A stretch of DNA of 64,000 nucleotides from Roseivivax isoporae LMG 25204 (GTDB lineage: Bacteria > Pseudomonadota > Alphaproteobacteria > Rhodobacterales > Rhodobacteraceae). Under the pieces are notes generated by a model. It had not been told where the DNA came from and made no database searches. It saw only the letters and a program-made list of their open reading frames with translations. Below are positions 41,010-50,202 of this stretch, in pieces; position 1 is the stretch's first letter, and each line of letters begins with the position of its first letter. The stretch spans positions 1 through 64,000 of the forward strand of contig NZ_JAME01000024.1 in assembly GCF_000521865.1 (NCBI RefSeq), given 5' to 3'. The position numbers and the translations under genes are program-made.

Positions 41010-41707
41010 GCGATCCGGACGCGCATCTACTGATCGTCGACGACGACGAGCGGATCCGGGGCCTCTTGCAGAAATTCCTGATGCGGAACGGTTTTCTCGT
41101 CAGCGCGGCGCGCGACGCGGCGCATGCGCGGCGCGTGCTGGCCGGGCTTGACTTCGACCTCATCGTGCTCGACGTGATGATGCCGGGCGAGGATGGGATC
41201 AGCCTGACCGCGTGGATCCGCGAGACCCACAGCACACCGATCCTGCTCCTGACCGCGAAATCCGAGACCGAGGACCGCATCGCGGGTCTCGAGGCGGGCG
41301 CAGACGACTACCTCGCCAAGCCCTTCGAGCCGAAGGAACTGCTGCTGCGCATCAACGCGATCCTGCGGCGGATGCCGGACCCCGTGGGCAGCGCCGCGGC
41401 ACCCAAGCTCCTGACGCTCGGGCCGATCCGCTACGACATCGAGCGGGGCGAGATGTGGCGCGGCGAGCAACAGGTGCGCCTGACGGCGACCGAAAGCCAC
41501 CTCATGCGGATCTTCGCGGCGCAGCCCGGCGAGGCGCTGTCGCGCACCCGGCTCGTGGAGGACCTGGGCCGCGACCGCGGCCAGAGCCAGGAACGCGCGG
41601 TCGACGTGCAGATCACGCGCCTCAGGCGCAAGATCGAGGACGACCCGAAGCAGCCGCGCTACCTGCAGACGGTGCGCGGCGCGGGCTACATGCTCTCGCC
41701 CGACTGA
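41006..41707 (+). CDS. petR: OmpR-type response regulator PetR
   Basis: A 233-residue response regulator. The receiver domain is complete: acidic pair in LLIVDDDERIRGLL, phospho-acceptor Asp in LIVLDVMMPGEDG, Thr in ILLLTAKSETEDR, and Lys in DDYLAKPFEPKEL. The C-terminal winged-helix output domain (about 135-230) has LTATESHLMRIFAAQPGEALSR and VDVQITRLRRKIEDDPKQPRYLQTVRG, abbreviated here as QITRLRRKIEDDP. It is translationally coupled to petP. The cognate sensor kinase is not in this region. Confidence 0.9.
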   Translation: MSDPDAHLLIVDDDERIRGLLQKFLMRNGFLVSAARDAAHARRVLAGLDFDLIVLDVMMPGEDGISLTAWIRETHSTPILLLTAKSETEDRIAGLEAGADDYLAKPFEPKELLLRINAILRRMPDPVGSAAAPKLLTLGPIRYDIERGEMWRGEQQVRLTATESHLMRIFAAQPGEALSRTRLVEDLGRDRGQSQERAVDVQITRLRRKIEDDPKQPRYLQTVRGAGYMLSPD

Positions 41708-41770
41708 ACCCGCGGGGGCGGGTCCGAGCGCCCTTGCCCCTGCCCCGGCTTTCGCGCTTTGCTGCGCTCC

Positions 41771-42694
41771 ATGACAACGCTCATCACCCATGCCGACGGC
41801 CTCACCCACGTGACCCCGGACGGCCACCCCGAACGCGTCGCGCGGCTCGAACACGTGCTGCACGCGCTCGAACCCCTCGGGCTGCGGCGCGAGACCGCGC
41901 CGCTCGCCACAGAGGACGACCTCCTGCGCTGCCATCCGCAGGACTACATCGACCGCATCCGCGCGAAGGTCCCGTCGAAGGGCGCGGTGCCGCTCGACGC
42001 CGACACATGGCTGTCGCCCGGGTCGTGGAACGCGGCCCTGCGCGCGGTGGGCGGCGCGATCCGCGCCGTGGACCTCGTCACCGGGGGCGAGACCGCGAAC
42101 GCGTTCTGCGCCACGCGCCCGCCCGGCCACCACGCCGAGACCGCGACGCCCATGGGGTTCTGCCTTTTCGGCACGGCGGCCATCGCGGCCCGGCACGCGC
42201 TCGACGCGAAGGGGCTGGCGCGGGTCGCGGTCGTCGACTTCGACGTGCACCACGGCAACGGCACTCAGGATCTGCTGTGGAACGAGAAACGCGCCTTCTT
42301 CGTGTCCTCGCACCAGTCGCCGCTCTGGCCCGGCACCGGCGCGCCGGCCGAGCGCGGGGCGCACGACAACGTGATGAACGTGCCGCTCGCGCCCGGCACC
42401 GACGGCGGCGCCATGCGCAAGGTCTACGAGAGCCGCGTCTTCCCGCGGCTGCGCGACTTCGCGCCCGACCTCCTCATCCTCTCGGCCGGGTTCGACGCGC
42501 ATGTGGAGGACCCGCTCGCCAGCCTCGAATGGGAGGAGGACGATTTCCGCTGGCTGACGCGCGAGCTCTGCGCGATCGCGGCCGAGGTCTGCGGCGGGCG
42601 CGTGGTCTCGACACTCGAGGGCGGCTATGATCTGGAAGCCCTCGGCGCCTCGGCACGGGCGCACGTGGAGGAACTGCAGGAGGCGGCGCGATGA
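41771..42694 (+). CDS. histone-deacetylase-like amidohydrolase
   Basis: A 307-residue zinc deacetylase of the class II HDAC/acetylpolyamine amidohydrolase superfamily. Active-site motifs are intact: RPPGHHAE with the charge-relay histidines, VDFDVHHGNGTQD with metal ligands, and LSAGFDAHVEDPL with the third ligand Asp. STLEGGYDLEALG is the C-terminal glycine loop. The natural substrate in bacteria is uncertain (acetylated polyamines or other amides). ATG 41771 is preferred over an upstream in-frame TTG. It overlaps xseB by 4 nt and heads the xseB-ispA-dxs group. Confidence 0.9.
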   Translation: MTTLITHADGLTHVTPDGHPERVARLEHVLHALEPLGLRRETAPLATEDDLLRCHPQDYIDRIRAKVPSKGAVPLDADTWLSPGSWNAALRAVGGAIRAVDLVTGGETANAFCATRPPGHHAETATPMGFCLFGTAAIAARHALDAKGLARVAVVDFDVHHGNGTQDLLWNEKRAFFVSSHQSPLWPGTGAPAERGAHDNVMNVPLAPGTDGGAMRKVYESRVFPRLRDFAPDLLILSAGFDAHVEDPLASLEWEEDDFRWLTRELCAIAAEVCGGRVVSTLEGGYDLEALGASARAHVEELQEAAR

Positions 42695-42942
42695 CCACGC
42701 AGGAACCGAAGCCGGTCGAGGAAATGAGCTTCGAGGAGGCGATGGGCGAGCTCGAGCGCGTGGTGGGACAGCTCGAACGCGGCGACGTGCCGCTCGACCA
42801 GTCCATCGCGCTCTACGAACGCGGTGCCGCGCTCAAGAAGCGCTGCGAGGCCAAGCTGCGCGAGGCCGAGGAAAAGGTCGCGGCGATCACGCTCGACGCC
42901 GACGGCGCGCCCGTGGGCACGAAACCCGCCGACGGCCTCTGA
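42691..42942 (+). CDS. xseB: exodeoxyribonuclease VII small subunit
   Basis: An 83-residue all-helical subunit that assembles with XseA to degrade single-stranded DNA. The family core is visible as SFEEAMGELERVVGQLERGD, then LDQSIALYERGAALKKRCEAKL and AEEKV. The start overlaps the deacetylase stop by 4 nt, and its stop codon shares one base with the ispA start. xseA is not in this window. Confidence 0.95.
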   Translation: MTTQEPKPVEEMSFEEAMGELERVVGQLERGDVPLDQSIALYERGAALKKRCEAKLREAEEKVAAITLDADGAPVGTKPADGL

Positions 42943-43808
42943 TGGCGTTCGAGGCCGGGCGCGCCGCGGCCGAGGCGGCGATCGAGGCGGGCCTTGCCGC
43001 GCGCCTGAAGGATGCGCCCGACCTGCCGCTGACGCGGGCCATGGCCTACGCGCTGTCGGGCGGCAAGCGGCTGCGCGGCTACCTCGCCATGGAAAGCGCG
43101 CGCATGCACGGCATCGGGGATGCGCTCGCCCCCGCTCTCGCGATCGAGGCGGTGCATGCCTATTCGCTGGTGCACGACGACCTGCCGGCGATGGACGACG
43201 ACGCCACCCGCCGCGGCCAGCCCACCGTGCACGTGACGTGGGACGAGGCGACCGCGATCCTCGCGGGCGACGCCCTGCAGACGCTGGGCTTCGAGATCCT
43301 GCTCGACCCGGCCTGCCATCCGGACGCGGACGTGCGCGCGGACCTCGCGCTGTCACTGGCGCGCGCCGCGGGCGCGAACGGCATGGTGCTGGGCCAGGCG
43401 CTCGACATCGCGGCCGAAACGGCAACGGCGCCGCTCGCGCTCGATGACGTGATGCGCCTGCAGGCCGCCAAGACCGGCGCGCTGATCCGCTGGTCCGCCG
43501 AGGCGGGCGCGCGGCTCGCCCGTGCCGATCTCGCGCCAATGACCGCCTATGCCACCGCCCTCGGGCTCGCCTTCCAGATCGCCGACGACGTGCTCGACGT
43601 CGAGGGCGACGCCGCCGCCATGGGCAAGGCCGTGGGCAAGGACGCCGCCGCCGGCAAGGCCACGTTCGTCTCGCTTCTCGGGATTGACGAAGCGAAACGT
43701 CGCGCGGCAACGCTTGTGGAAGAGGCCTGCGATGCCCTATCTCCGTTCGGAGACGAGGCCCGCGGGCTGATCGGCGCGGCCCGCTTCGTGATCGACCGGC
43801 GTTCCTGA
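42942..43808 (+). CDS. ispA: polyprenyl synthetase, geranyl/farnesyl diphosphate synthase
   Basis: A 288-residue short-chain trans-prenyltransferase that condenses IPP with DMAPP/GPP to give farnesyl diphosphate. The first Asp-rich motif is LVHDDLPAMDDDATRRGQP and the second is LAFQIADDVLDVEGD; SGGKRLRGYLAME, IEAVHAYS, GQALDIAAE and the KTGALI motif are also present. It sits directly between xseB (1-nt overlap) and dxs (66 bp later), the usual bacterial isoprenoid operon. Confidence 0.95.
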   Translation: MAFEAGRAAAEAAIEAGLAARLKDAPDLPLTRAMAYALSGGKRLRGYLAMESARMHGIGDALAPALAIEAVHAYSLVHDDLPAMDDDATRRGQPTVHVTWDEATAILAGDALQTLGFEILLDPACHPDADVRADLALSLARAAGANGMVLGQALDIAAETATAPLALDDVMRLQAAKTGALIRWSAEAGARLARADLAPMTAYATALGLAFQIADDVLDVEGDAAAMGKAVGKDAAAGKATFVSLLGIDEAKRRAATLVEEACDALSPFGDEARGLIGAARFVIDRRS

Positions 43809-43874
43809 CGCAGCGACCGAAGACGCCCGAGCCCGAACGACCGACGCGCGAATCATGGAGGCGCGAGAGCCACG

Positions 43875-45803
43875 ATGTCCGACAGACCCCTGACGCCGCT
43901 CCTCGACCGGGTGCGCACGCCCGCCGATCTCAAGTCGTTCAGCGACGGCGAACTGCGCGTGCTCGCCGACGAATTGCGGGCCGAAACCATCTCGGCCGTA
44001 TCCGAGACCGGCGGCCATCTCGGCGCCGGCCTCGGCGTGGTCGAGCTGACCGTGGCGCTGCACGCGGTGTTCGACGCGCCGCGCGACAAGCTGATCTGGG
44101 ACGTGAGCCACCAGAGCTATCCGCACAAGATCCTGACCGGGCGGCGCGACCGCATCCGGACGCTGCGCCAGAAGGACGGGCTGTCGGGCTTCACCAAGCG
44201 ATCCGAATCGCCCTACGACCCGTTCGGCGCGGCGCATTCCTCGACCTCGATCTCGGCCGCGCTCGGCTTTGCCGTGGCGCGCGACCTGGGCGGAGACAGC
44301 GACACCGGCCACGGCGATGCGATCGCGGTGATCGGCGACGGCGCCATGTCGGCGGGCATGGCCTACGAGGCCATGAACAACGCGGGCCATCTCGGCAAGC
44401 GGATGATCGTCATCCTGAACGACAACGAGATGTCGATCGCGCCGCCCACGGGCGCGCTGTCCTCCTACCTCTCGCGGCTCTACGCCGAAGCGCCCTTCCA
44501 CACGCTGAAGGACGCCGCCAAGAGCGCCGTGTCCTTCCTGCCCGAACCGTTCCGAGAGGGCGCCAAGCGCGCCAAGGACATGCTCAAGGGCATGGCCATG
44601 GGCGGCACGCTCTTCGAGGCGCTGGGCTTTTCCTATCTGGGTCCGATCGACGGGCACGACATGTCGCAGCTGCTGCCGGTGCTGCGCGCGATCAAGACGC
44701 GCGCCCACGGGCCGGTGCTGCTGCATGTCATCACCCGCAAGGGCAAGGGCTACGCCCCGGCCGAAGAACGCGCCGACCGCGGCCACGCCACCGGCAAGTT
44801 CGACGTCCTGTCGGGCGAGCAGAAGAAGGCGCCGTCGAACGCGCCGGCCTATACCCGCGTGTTCTCGGACGCGCTGGTGGCCGAGGCGACGCGCGATCCC
44901 CGCATCTGCGCGGTGACGGCGGCGATGCCCGACGGCACCGGGCTCGACCGGCTGGCCGGCATCTTTCCCTCGCGCGTCTTCGACGTGGGCATCGCCGAGC
45001 AGCACGCGGTGACGTTCTCGGCGGGCCTTGCCGCCGGCGGCATGCGCCCCTTCTGCGCGCTCTACTCGACCTTCCTGCAGCGAGGCTACGACCAGGTAGT
45101 GCACGACGTGGCGATCCAGCGCCTGCCGGTGCGCTTCGCCATCGACCGCGCGGGACTGGTGGGCGCCGACGGCGCGACGCATGCAGGCGCCTTCGACGTG
45201 GCGTTCCTGTCGAACCTGCCGGGTTTCGTCGTCATGGCGGCCGCGGACGAGGCCGAGCTTGTACACATGGTGGCGACCGCCGCGGCACATGACGAGGGAC
45301 CCATCGCCTTCCGCTACCCGCGGGGCGAAGGCGTCGGCGTCGAGATGCCCGAACGCGGCGTCCCGCTCGAGATCGGGCGCGGCCGCATCGTGCGCGAGGG
45401 CGCGCGCGTGGCGCTCCTGTCCTTCGGCGCGCGCCTCAAGGAGGTGACCGAGGCCGCCGAGGCGCTCGGCGCCCGCGGGCTCTCGCCCACCATCGCCGAC
45501 GCGCGCTTCGCCAAGCCGCTCGACCGCGAGATGATCCTGCGTCTCGCTCGCGACCACGAGGCCCTCATCACCGTCGAGGAAGGCGCCATCGGCGGCTTCG
45601 GCAGCCACGTGGCGCAGCTCCTGGCCGAGGAAGGCATGTTCGACGAGGGCCTGCGCTTCCGCTCCATGGTGCTGCCCGACAGCTTCATCGACCAGGCGAG
45701 CCCACAGGACATGTACGCGGTGGCGCGGCTCAACGCCTCCGACATCGAGGCGAAGGTGCTCGAGGTCCTCGGCGTGGCGCGGATGGGCGAACGGCGCGCC
45801 TGA
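43875..45803 (+). CDS. dxs: 1-deoxy-D-xylulose-5-phosphate synthase
   Basis: A 642-residue thiamine-diphosphate enzyme that opens the MEP pathway by joining pyruvate and glyceraldehyde 3-phosphate. The N-terminal part has [21 protein letters not shown] and [18 protein letters not shown]. The ThDP/Mg motif is [20 protein letters not shown], and the pyrimidine domain has [21 protein letters not shown]. The C-terminal transketolase-like domain ends near EVLGVARMG. The length matches the family. It follows ispA in the same direction, so the two first steps of the isoprenoid supply are co-expressed. Confidence 0.97.
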   Translation: MSDRPLTPLLDRVRTPADLKSFSDGELRVLADELRAETISAVSETGGHLGAGLGVVELTVALHAVFDAPRDKLIWDVSHQSYPHKILTGRRDRIRTLRQKDGLSGFTKRSESPYDPFGAAHSSTSISAALGFAVARDLGGDSDTGHGDAIAVIGDGAMSAGMAYEAMNNAGHLGKRMIVILNDNEMSIAPPTGALSSYLSRLYAEAPFHTLKDAAKSAVSFLPEPFREGAKRAKDMLKGMAMGGTLFEALGFSYLGPIDGHDMSQLLPVLRAIKTRAHGPVLLHVITRKGKGYAPAEERADRGHATGKFDVLSGEQKKAPSNAPAYTRVFSDALVAEATRDPRICAVTAAMPDGTGLDRLAGIFPSRVFDVGIAEQHAVTFSAGLAAGGMRPFCALYSTFLQRGYDQVVHDVAIQRLPVRFAIDRAGLVGADGATHAGAFDVAFLSNLPGFVVMAAADEAELVHMVATAAAHDEGPIAFRYPRGEGVGVEMPERGVPLEIGRGRIVREGARVALLSFGARLKEVTEAAEALGARGLSPTIADARFAKPLDREMILRLARDHEALITVEEGAIGGFGSHVAQLLAEEGMFDEGLRFRSMVLPDSFIDQASPQDMYAVARLNASDIEAKVLEVLGVARMGERRA

Positions 45804-45815
45804 CGCGCCGCGCCC

Positions 45816-46439
45816 TCAGACGAGGCCCTGCCAGATCAGAAAGGCCACGGCCAGCACGCCCGAGACGCAGACGTAGCCCGCGATCATGTAGAGCCCGTCG
45901 CGGATCATCAGGCCGATCGCGAAGAGCGACACCGCCACCGCGCCGGCCGAAGTGAAGAACGGCACGAGCTCGAGCAGCGGCCAGGTGATCGTCGTGGCGA
46001 TGATCGTGAGCAGCGCGAGCGACGAGACCGGCCGGCGCGTCAGCACGCGCCAGCGGTTGCGGCTGTGCCGGTCGACCCATGCGGCGGGCTTGCGCAGGAA
46101 CCCGAGCGCATTCTCGAGCCGCTCCGCACCGATCCGGCGGCGCATCAGGAACCCCGGCAGCCACAGGTGCCGCCGGCCCACGAGGTTCTGCGCGGCGATC
46201 AGCAGGATCACGAGGCCGCCGATCGTCGGCGCGCCCGGGATGCCCGAGATCGGCGACACGAGGATCAGCGCCGGCACCAGCAGCGCGGCGTCGAAGGACC
46301 GGTTGCCGATCCTCTCGAGAATTTCGTGCACGGACACGCTGTCCTGTCCGTCCTCTGGGCGGATGCGGTCCAGCAGCTCGGTCAGCGAGGCGACCGGCGT
46401 CACCTCGGGCACGTTCAGCCCGGTCGAGGTCGAACTCAT
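45816..46439 (-). CDS. exoD: ExoD-family exopolysaccharide synthesis membrane protein
   Basis: A 207-residue inner-membrane protein of the ExoD family, named after a Rhizobium gene needed for exopolysaccharide and alkali tolerance; the biochemical role is not known. The family start VSVHEILERIGNRSFDAALL is followed by membrane segments LVPALILVSPISGIPGAP, IGGLVILLIAAQNLVG, SLALLTIIATTITWPLLEL, AVAVSLFAIGLMIRDGLYM and the C-terminal GVLAVAFLIW. It converges on dxs and lies 16 bp after the SDR gene on the same strand. Confidence 0.88.
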   Translation of the reverse strand: MSSTSTGLNVPEVTPVASLTELLDRIRPEDGQDSVSVHEILERIGNRSFDAALLVPALILVSPISGIPGAPTIGGLVILLIAAQNLVGRRHLWLPGFLMRRRIGAERLENALGFLRKPAAWVDRHSRNRWRVLTRRPVSSLALLTIIATTITWPLLELVPFFTSAGAVAVSLFAIGLMIRDGLYMIAGYVCVSGVLAVAFLIWQGLV

Positions 46440-46455
46440 GGGGAACTCCCGGATC

Positions 46456-47322
46456 TCAGGCCGGCTCGGCCTCGAGCAGCGCGCGCAGCCCGCTGCGGTA
46501 ATCGGGGTGGATCAGCTCGACACCCAGCTCGGCCTTGATGCGGTCGTTCGCCACGCGCTTGTTGTCGCTGTAGAAGCTCCGCGCCATGGGCGACATGTCG
46601 GCCTCCTCGAACGGCACCTCGGGCGGCACCGGCAGGCCCAGAAGCTCGGCGGCATGAGCGATCACGTCCTGCGGCGGCGCGGGGTCGTCGTCGCACACAT
46701 TGTAAACCGCGCCCGGATTCGGCCGCTCGATCGAGGCCGCCAGCACCTGCGCGATGTCGTCCACGTGGATGCGGCTGAACACCTGTCCGGGCTTCACCAC
46801 GCGTTCGGCGCGGCCCTCGCGCACCTTCTCGAACGGGCCGCGTCCCGGCCCGTAGATGCCCGCCAGGCGGAAGACGTGCAGCGGCAGGTGCGGGATCGCG
46901 CCCCACGCGGCCTCTGCCGCCACGCGCATCTCGCCGCGCCGGGTCGTGGGCGCGAGCGGGGTCGTCTCGTCGACCCATGCGCCGTGATGGTCGCCGTAGA
47001 CGCCCGTGGTGGACAGGTAGCCCGCCCAGTAGAGGTCCCGCGCCTTGTCCGCGACCGCCTCGCCGAGGAGCCGCAGCGACGGGTCGCCCTCGTCGTCGGG
47101 GCCGGCGGAGACCAGGAGATGGGTCGCCTCGCGCAGCGCCTGCGTCACCGGCTCCGCCTCCCACGGCAGCGGTTCGACGCCGGTCTCGGCGATGCGCGCG
47201 CGCGTCTCGGGCCTGCGCCCGGTGCCGAGGACGCGCCAGCCCTCGGGGATGAGGCGCGCGGCAAGCGCGCGCGCAGAATAGCCGTGGCCGAGCGACAGGA
47301 GGGTGGGGCGTTCGTGGGTCAT
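46456..47322 (-). CDS. NAD-dependent epimerase/dehydratase family (extended SDR) protein
   Basis: A 288-residue Rossmann-fold protein. The N-terminal dinucleotide loop is the atypical SLGHGYSARALAARL. Further features are AGYLSTTGVYGDHHGAWVDE with the catalytic Tyr region, HVFRLAGIYGPGRGPFE, FSRIHVDDIAQVLAASI and AVYNVCDDDPAPPQDVI. This is the YeeZ-like atypical SDR group, annotated elsewhere as SDR family oxidoreductase. The substrate is unknown. The start at ATG 47322 (MTHERPTLLS) gives the complete first beta strand. It shares a strand with exoD. Confidence 0.85.
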   Translation of the reverse strand: MTHERPTLLSLGHGYSARALAARLIPEGWRVLGTGRRPETRARIAETGVEPLPWEAEPVTQALREATHLLVSAGPDDEGDPSLRLLGEAVADKARDLYWAGYLSTTGVYGDHHGAWVDETTPLAPTTRRGEMRVAAEAAWGAIPHLPLHVFRLAGIYGPGRGPFEKVREGRAERVVKPGQVFSRIHVDDIAQVLAASIERPNPGAVYNVCDDDPAPPQDVIAHAAELLGLPVPPEVPFEEADMSPMARSFYSDNKRVANDRIKAELGVELIHPDYRSGLRALLEAEPA

Positions 47323-47499
47323 GTCCGTAGAGATGCGCTCGACACCCCGCTTTGGCAAGGCGCGGTCCACTGGCAGAACCCCGCCGCCGCCTCGGCGAAA
47401 GCTCGCCGAGGCGCTCTGGACGGCGAAATTCGCATGGCCGGGACGACCGGGACGCGGTGTAGACCGGTGCGCGGGACAACAATCCGGAGACCCCGACCC

Positions 47500-47997
47500 G
47501 TGACCGCATTCCGCCCGGCGCTATGCCTCGCCGCCCTTCTGTCGCTCGGAGCCTGCGCCAGCTTCGCACCGAATGACGGGGAACAGGTCGCCCGCTTCGC
47601 CGCAGCGCCGTCCTATGCGACACCGCTCTATCCCAACGAGACCCCCGAGCTTCGGGAACTCATCAACCAATACGCCGACTTCTATCAGGTGCCCCGGCCC
47701 CTCGTGCACCGCGTCATCGTGCGCGAGAGCACCCACCGCCCGGGCGCCCGCAACGGCCCCTATTACGGCCTGATGCAGATCCTGCCCGCGACCGCCCGCA
47801 CCATGGGCTTCCGCGGCCAGCCCTCGGACCTGCTCGATGCCGAGACCAACCTGAAATACGCGGTGAAGTACCTGCGCGGGGCGTGGCTCCTTTCGGACGG
47901 CAGCTACGACGCCGCCGTCGGCTGGTACGCGCGCGGCTACTATTACGAGGCCAAGCGCCAGGGCATGCTGGTCGAGACCGGCCTGCGCCCGGGCTGA
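47500..47997 (+). CDS. lipoprotein lytic transglycosylase (SLT domain)
   Basis: A 165-residue lytic transglycosylase. With the GTG at 47500 the protein begins as a lipoprotein precursor, with a hydrophobic stretch ending in the lipobox LGAC (Cys19). An ATG at 47434 is in frame but would bury the signal behind a basic extension. The SLT domain has the catalytic Glu in HRVIVRESTHRPGARNG, then YYGLMQILPATARTMGF, AETNLKYAVKYLRGAW and AAVGWYARGYYY. It probably trims peptidoglycan from the outer-membrane side. It is monocistronic and converges on the App1 gene. Confidence 0.87.
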   Translation: MTAFRPALCLAALLSLGACASFAPNDGEQVARFAAAPSYATPLYPNETPELRELINQYADFYQVPRPLVHRVIVRESTHRPGARNGPYYGLMQILPATARTMGFRGQPSDLLDAETNLKYAVKYLRGAWLLSDGSYDAAVGWYARGYYYEAKRQGMLVETGLRPG

Positions 47998-48007
47998 TCC
48001 CCGACGC

Positions 48008-48994
48008 TCACGCCGGCCGCGCGATGTCGGGCGCGAGCCCCGCATAGTCCGGCCCGTGATCCACCCGCACGCCCAGCGCCTCGAGGGCGCGCATGCGGGC
48101 GGCGTCGCGGGCATCGGCCCCCTTTCCCGGCTCGCGCAGGATCACCCGGACGACACGTCCCGGATGCCGTTCCGCCGCCGCGAGGTAGACCTGCGGATCG
48201 TGCTGGCCGGTATCGCCCACCAGCACCACGGGCAGGTCCGGCACCGCCGCCATCAGCCCGTCGATCGCCGCGCCCTTGTGGTCGCCATGGGTGCCCGAGA
48301 TGAACTGCGTGCGCGAGATGCCGAGGTCGCGCAGGAACATGGGCGCCCGCGGCAGGTCCGCCCGGTCGAAGATCCGCTGCAGGAAATGGTGCAGGTTCCA
48401 CGGGCTCGACGAGACGAAGAAGATCGGCGCGCCGCGCGCCTCGAACCCGCGCATGAGTTCGACCGCGTCGGGAAAGACATGCCGCGTCAGCGCGTTGCCG
48501 GTGAGCGAGGTCCAGAGGTTGCGCAGGAGCGAATAGGCCCCGGTCTCGAGGACGGTGTCGTCGATGTCCGAGATCACCATGAAGGGTGCCCCCGGCCCCA
48601 CGACCAGCGCCTCGAGCACCGCACCCTCGCCGCCCTCGACCTCGACCGGGTGCGAGGACCAGCCCGGCGCCGCGTCCCCCCGCGGCAGATGCAGCGTGAA
48701 ATAGCCTTCGTCGTCGGTCATCGCCGTCGTCTCGCCCGCGCGGACGGTACGCTCCGCGACCTCGCGGGTCAGGAACAGCCCCGCCATCTGGCGCAGGTTC
48801 ACGAACCACGAATCCTCGGGCTCGGGCGTGGTACGCCGGAGCGAGGTCAGCACCCGCCCCCGCAGCAGGATCTCGTCGGGCGTCGCGTAGCCGAGATAGG
48901 GGTCGATCACGACGCCCTGCGGGTCCGAGGGACGGAACACCCGGTCGAGCGCGCGCTCGACCGGATTCGCGATGCGGGCAAGGACGGTCTTCAA
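48008..48994 (-). CDS. App1-family phosphatase (DUF2183)
   Basis: A 328-residue protein of the App1/DUF2183 family, a HAD-like group that includes yeast phosphatidate phosphatase App1. The nucleophile motif is VISDIDDTVLETGAY; IFFVSSSPWNLHHFLQRIFD and SGTHGDHKGAAIDGL match family motifs II-III, and VLVGDTGQHDPQVYL is motif IV. The N-terminal 120 residues form a beta-rich domain with GYFTLHLPRG. The start is a TTG at 48994, 7 bp after the permease stop; no ATG or clear ribosome-binding site is present. It is thus the last gene of a transporter operon; a functional link is uncertain. Confidence 0.82.
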   Translation of the reverse strand: MKTVLARIANPVERALDRVFRPSDPQGVVIDPYLGYATPDEILLRGRVLTSLRRTTPEPEDSWFVNLRQMAGLFLTREVAERTVRAGETTAMTDDEGYFTLHLPRGDAAPGWSSHPVEVEGGEGAVLEALVVGPGAPFMVISDIDDTVLETGAYSLLRNLWTSLTGNALTRHVFPDAVELMRGFEARGAPIFFVSSSPWNLHHFLQRIFDRADLPRAPMFLRDLGISRTQFISGTHGDHKGAAIDGLMAAVPDLPVVLVGDTGQHDPQVYLAAAERHPGRVVRVILREPGKGADARDAARMRALEALGVRVDHGPDYAGLAPDIARPA

Positions 48995-49001
48995 GCGCGG
49001 A

Positions 49002-50198
49002 TCAGCCCGGGCTCAGACCGCGCAGCTTCTCGGCCCGGCGACGCAGGACCTCGAGCGTCGTCAGCAGGCAGATCGAGATCGCCACGAGCATGGTCGCCAC
49101 CGCGAGGATCGTGGGCGAGATCTGCTCGCGCAGGCCGGTGAACATCTGCCAGGGCAGCGTCTGCTGGTTGGCCGAGCCGACGAACAGCACCACCACGACC
49201 TCGTCGAACGAGGTGATGAAGGCGAAGAGGCCGCCCGATATCACGCCCGGCAGGATCAGCGGCATCTGCACCCGGAAGAACGTGGTGACCGGATCGGCGC
49301 CCATGTTCGCCGCCGCCCGCGTCAGCGACCGGTCGAACCCCACGAGCGTCGCCGTCACCGTGATGATGACGAAGGGGATGCCGAGCGCCGCATGCGCCAG
49401 CACGACGCCCAGGTAGGTGCCCTGCAGGCCGATGCGCGAATAGAAGAAGTACATGCCCGCGGCCGAGATGATGAGCGGCACGATCATCGGCGAGATCAGG
49501 ATCGCCATGATCGCCCGGCGGAACGGCACGTGCGGCTGGCTGAGACCGATCGCCGCCAGCGTGCCGAAGCCCACCGACAGGAGCGTGGCCACCGGCGCGA
49601 TGAGAAGCGAGTTCCGCAGCGCCTGCTGCCAGTCCGCCGAGTTGAAGAAGTCGCGGTAGTGCTTCAGCGAGTAGCCCGCCGGATCGAAGGCCAGCATCTC
49701 GGGCGTGAAGGTGAAAAAGTTCTGCGCGTTGAACGACAGCGGCATCACCACGAGGATCGGCGTGATGAGGAAGACGAAGATCGCGCCGCAGATCACGCGG
49801 AAGCTGTAGTGCCACAGCACCTGGCCCGAGGTCAGGTAGGGCGGCAGCTTGCTCCGGTAGCGGCAGCGCCCGACCCAGTAGATGAACCAGCCGATGAACC
49901 AGCCGAACAGCGTGCCGACCACGAGGCCGGGCAACGCGCCGATCCAGAAGCCCGCCACCGCGAAGAGCGCGAGCACGCCCCACTTGAAGGTGCGTTCGTG
50001 CGCGACGCCCGCGACCGCCATGGCAAGGAACGCGAGGCCCGCGCAGAGCGCGGCCCCCACCACGATCCCGGCCAGTCCCGAGCCCTGCGCGGTGCCCACG
50101 AACAGCCCGAAGAACGCCCCGGCCGCGGCGACCACGCCGCAGGTGAACCCGTAGGGCATGGTCCGCGTCTCGGTGATGACGACGTCCGATGTCGACAT
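49002..50198 (-). CDS. polyamine-type ABC transporter permease (PotC-like) with N-terminal membrane extension
   Basis: A 398-residue permease. The C-terminal 270 residues are PotC-like, with VFLITPILVVMPLSFNA, then SLLIAPVATLLSVGFGTLAAI and the coupling loop RAAANMGADPVTTFFRVQMPLILPG (in short AAANMGADPVTTFFRVQMPL). The first ~130 residues are an extra region with about four hydrophobic segments (GAFFGLFVGTAQGSG, VVGAALCAGLAFLAMAVAG, VLALFAVAGFWIGALPG, VVGTLFGWFIGWFIYWVG) not found in standard PotC (about 265 residues). It follows the PotB-like gene by 4 bp. The transported substrate is not identified; the linked M24/M20 genes suggest a cyclic amidine or acylated diamine. Confidence 0.85.
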   Translation of the reverse strand: MSTSDVVITETRTMPYGFTCGVVAAAGAFFGLFVGTAQGSGLAGIVVGAALCAGLAFLAMAVAGVAHERTFKWGVLALFAVAGFWIGALPGLVVGTLFGWFIGWFIYWVGRCRYRSKLPPYLTSGQVLWHYSFRVICGAIFVFLITPILVVMPLSFNAQNFFTFTPEMLAFDPAGYSLKHYRDFFNSADWQQALRNSLLIAPVATLLSVGFGTLAAIGLSQPHVPFRRAIMAILISPMIVPLIISAAGMYFFYSRIGLQGTYLGVVLAHAALGIPFVIITVTATLVGFDRSLTRAAANMGADPVTTFFRVQMPLILPGVISGGLFAFITSFDEVVVVLFVGSANQQTLPWQMFTGLREQISPTILAVATMLVAISICLLTTLEVLRRRAEKLRGLSPG

Positions 50199-50202
50199 GT
50201 CC

